NCBI GenBank assembly: GCA_963741055.1
Contig: CAVUGU010000028.1
Coordinates: forward strand, 1-64,000
DNA length: 64,000 bases
Source of the DNA: Bog-756 sp963741055
GTDB lineage: Bacteria > Actinomycetota > Acidimicrobiia > Acidimicrobiales > RAAP-2
Reading direction: 5' to 3'
Below, piece after piece: positions 62,154-64,000 of the stretch. Each line of letters starts with the position of its first letter. Position 1 is the stretch's first letter. The notes under the pieces are model-generated. The model had not been told where the DNA came from and did no database searches. It saw only the letters and a list, made by a program, of their open reading frames with translations. The translations under genes were made by a program, and so were the position numbers.

Positions 62154-63377
62154 TCAGAGCGAGTCGTGGGAGTCGGGCAGCTTCTTCGAGATCCAGGCCA
62201 GCCCGATGCACATCTCGTCCGACGATCCGTCGCCCCACGTGACGAAGTGGGAAGGGGTGCCACGCAAGGCGGGCAGTTCCTGGGCCAGCGTCGGGTCGTA
62301 GGTGCAGTTGACCTGGAGCGTCTCGCCTGCACGCACCGGAACGGGCGTGCTCAGGTTGTACGCCTTCTGATAGTGGAAGTTGTAGTCGGGGACGCTCAGC
62401 ACGGTCTTCGCCTGAGGCGTACCCGGGTTGAGCACGAGCGTGAAGCTCTGGCCGAGCAGATGCATGTGGGCCTGGGCGCGCACGATGTAGCCGCTCGTGT
62501 CGATGTTGGTGTCGCAGGTCGCGGTGTCGCCGACCGGTGGGTTCGAAGGGTCGTGCCTGCAGGCGGACTCGATGCCGTCCACGATCTCGCCGGACACCGG
62601 ACCGAAGCGCTGCACCTGGTTGGCGAGCGACGCCGCACGGTTGCAGAGCGGACCGGTGACGCCGGCCGGGCACGGCAGATCCGGCGGTGCGAGTGCCATG
62701 TCGAGATGGAGGGGGAGCAACGGCGTCGAGACCGGGACCGTGTCCAGGATGAGCGAGTTCCGAACCGGATTGTCGCCGACCAGCAAGTTGTAGTGGACCT
62801 GCATGATCACCAGGCTGCCGACCGGGAGCGTGATGCCGGTTCCCTTGGGCAACGTGTCGGCGCCGTGCCCCGGAGCCCAGACGCTCAACAAGGGTGTGCT
62901 GAGGAATTGGGTGAGAGATCCTCCCGGCAGCGCGGGCGACCCGAAGCAGGTCCATCCCTTCCCGCCGGTCTGGGCGTTGACGGCGAGGGCCTTGGGCGCG
63001 ACGGAAGGTGGTACCAGCGCGAGATCCGCGTGGTGGTCCTCGGCGCTGCCGGGAACGAATTGGCTCGAGACGATGTAGGAGTTCTGGGTGACGTGAGGAT
63101 CGATCAACGTGCAGTGGTAGTCGTCGGTCGCTCCGGGAGGTGCCTTCGGCTGGTAAAGCCCGGACGCCAGAGAGAGGGTCGTGACCGTCGGTGACGCAGA
63201 TGACGCTGCCCCCGAAACGACGAGCCCGATCCAGGCGAGACCCGCAACGAGGACCACGACGAGGAGGACCACGAGGGCTCGAGACCTTCTCGGGGAGTGG
63301 GGTGTCCCACCGTCCGTGGCTCCGGCCGCCCCGTGTCCCGCCCCTCCTGCGGTCGTGTGTTCGATCACCTCGGTCAT
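62154..63377 (-). CDS. Membrane-anchored copper monooxygenase-like protein (PHM/DBM fold)
   Basis: 407 residues with an N-terminal anchor helix (about 34-56) and an external domain. The complete copper ligand pattern of peptidylglycine alpha-hydroxylating / dopamine beta-monooxygenases is present in order: His115-His116 (EDHHADLAL), His195 (MQVHYNLL), His304-x-His306 (QAHMHLLGQS) and Met389 (SSDEMCIGL). YHCTLIDP near residue 90 matches the Cys of the N-terminal subdomain. Such enzymes use copper and a reductant to hydroxylate C-H bonds; the bacterial substrate is unknown. ATG 63377 follows GGGGGAGAG. Confidence 0.8.
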   Translation of the reverse strand: MTEVIEHTTAGGAGHGAAGATDGGTPHSPRRSRALVVLLVVVLVAGLAWIGLVVSGAASSASPTVTTLSLASGLYQPKAPPGATDDYHCTLIDPHVTQNSYIVSSQFVPGSAEDHHADLALVPPSVAPKALAVNAQTGGKGWTCFGSPALPGGSLTQFLSTPLLSVWAPGHGADTLPKGTGITLPVGSLVIMQVHYNLLVGDNPVRNSLILDTVPVSTPLLPLHLDMALAPPDLPCPAGVTGPLCNRAASLANQVQRFGPVSGEIVDGIESACRHDPSNPPVGDTATCDTNIDTSGYIVRAQAHMHLLGQSFTLVLNPGTPQAKTVLSVPDYNFHYQKAYNLSTPVPVRAGETLQVNCTYDPTLAQELPALRGTPSHFVTWGDGSSDEMCIGLAWISKKLPDSHDSL

Positions 63378-63751
63378 CGTTTTCTCTCCCCCGGAGGTGG
63401 TGTTCCAGCCCTACCTGGCTCAAACCGTAGAACGACGAATAACCCGATTCGTGCTTCTTCGAAGATGAGTACGGTATCGCCGACGAGGCGCTCTCGCCGA
63501 CGACCGGTCATGTGTGCCCGTTGCAATGCGATCCTTCGGATCTCGTGAAGACCCAGTGCAACTTGGCGCGGACCCGACCGCTGAATCCTCCTTCTGTTCG
63601 AACTGCGTCGATGTTGCTCGGACCGACGACTACGTGTCCCTGCTCGTCATCCTGAGAGACCGCGACGGCACTATCTGTCACCTGCGAGACAGCTCGGCTC
63701 GGCTCCTGCCTATGCTCTTGGCGACCGTGAACCCAGGAGGTGTGGGCGGAG
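63378..63751. other. Divergent intergenic region with operator candidate D
   Basis: About 370 bases between the leftward PHM-like gene and the rightward CHASE2 gene. Holds the palindrome at 63676-63691 and a possible TATGCT -10 element near 63712. No small gene was convincing. Confidence 0.45.
63676..63691. promoter_or_regulatory. TGTCACCTGCGAGACA palindrome, operator candidate D
   Basis: Shares CCTGCG and GACAG with site C and the TCTGTCAC left flank with sites A and B. It lies about 60 bases upstream of the CHASE2 gene ATG, at or near its probable -35 region. Confidence 0.5.
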
Positions 63752-64000
63752 ATGCCGAGGTCGAGCCAGCATCGTCGGTTCGTGCGGCGCTACCTCGCGG
63801 CGACAGCCGGTGTGGTGGCGTTGATCACCGGCCTCGCCTGGGCGGGCCTCGCGACCGGGACCTTCCTCGGGTTCGAGCGGGCGGCCACCGATTCGTTCTT
63901 TCCGGCGGCGCCCACCAGCCCGCACGTCACGGTGGTCGGGATCGACGCCAACTCGGTGAACCAGATCGGCGCCTACCCCTGGAGCCGCGAGGTCTGGGCC
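63752..64000 (+). CDS. CHASE2 sensor-domain protein, N-terminal part (cut by window end)
   Basis: 83 codons are visible from ATG 63752 (AGGAGG at 63735-63740, GGCGGAG nearer). A basic start (RHRRFVRRY in pattern) and one membrane helix (YLAATAGVVALITGLAWAGL) are followed by RAATDSFF and VTVVGIDANSVNQIGAYPWS, the opening of an extracytoplasmic CHASE2 domain. In actinobacteria CHASE2 is usually followed by three helices and an adenylate cyclase or kinase domain, which would lie outside this window. Confidence 0.8.
   Translation, partial: MPRSSQHRRFVRRYLAATAGVVALITGLAWAGLATGTFLGFERAATDSFFPAAPTSPHVTVVGIDANSVNQIGAYPWSREVWA

Overview
The window is very GC-rich and gene-dense. The gene families are actinobacterial: WS/DGAT wax-ester/triacylglycerol synthases, an S-(hydroxymethyl)mycothiol dehydrogenase (which implies mycothiol), several class III nucleotide cyclases, Lhr helicase, DUF427 and thiolase/OB-fold pairs. 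Secreted repeats of the GYWLVASDGGIFAFG type and the overall mix suggest an uncultured or environmental member of the Acidimicrobiia; this placement is inference. No rRNA, tRNA, IS element, prophage or CRISPR array was seen. Many genes are split by single-base insertions or deletions, about 35 over 64 kb and of both signs. Coding homology resumes at once in another frame each time, so I treat most as sequence errors and give each gene its full reconstructed span.

Layout. 1-4.5 kb: neutral-lipid cluster (WS/DGAT, phasin-like protein, alpha/beta hydrolase, second WS/DGAT) with coupled starts. 4.6-10.4 kb: GH4 glycosidase, ABC exporter pair, a lower-GC membrane-protein gene, a broken class I aldolase and a VOC protein. 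10.4-22.4 kb: a leftward terminal-oxidase locus of 14 genes, with cytochrome oxidase subunits I-III, a cupredoxin, two CtaG-like and two SCO-like proteins, a TlpA-like thioredoxin, a 36-residue membrane peptide, a secreted propeller-like protein and a polytopic membrane protein. Most genes overlap by 4 bases. 22.4-28.8 kb: Gfo/Idh/MocA oxidoreductase, small protein, adenylate cyclase, PPK2, gamma-glutamyltransferase-like enzyme, MscR.

29-47 kb is the most distinctive part. Two large secreted proteins come first; the second ends in four almost identical lectin-like repeats. A rightward, translationally coupled run follows: a DUF-GT2 fusion, a GT4, a GT39-like membrane glycosyltransferase, and a flippase-GT4 protein that runs without any stop codon into an NRPS-like adenylation-carrier-thioesterase unit. 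A convergent phosphopantetheinyl transferase can activate that carrier. Together they look like a surface-glycan locus with an attached amino-acid activating unit and a self-encoded lectin.

47-64 kb: hotdog thioesterase, DUF427 protein, aldo/keto reductase, Crp/Fnr regulator, a TPR-SLOG-like-cyclase fusion, OB-fold/thiolase pair, VOC protein, amidohydrolase, Lhr helicase, a membrane-anchored protein with the full ligand set of PHM-type copper monooxygenases, and the start of a CHASE2 protein. Four copies of a TGTCACCT-centred palindrome (8.08, 49.0, 50.9 and 63.7 kb) form a possible operator family, three of them upstream of genes and one beside the Crp/Fnr gene.
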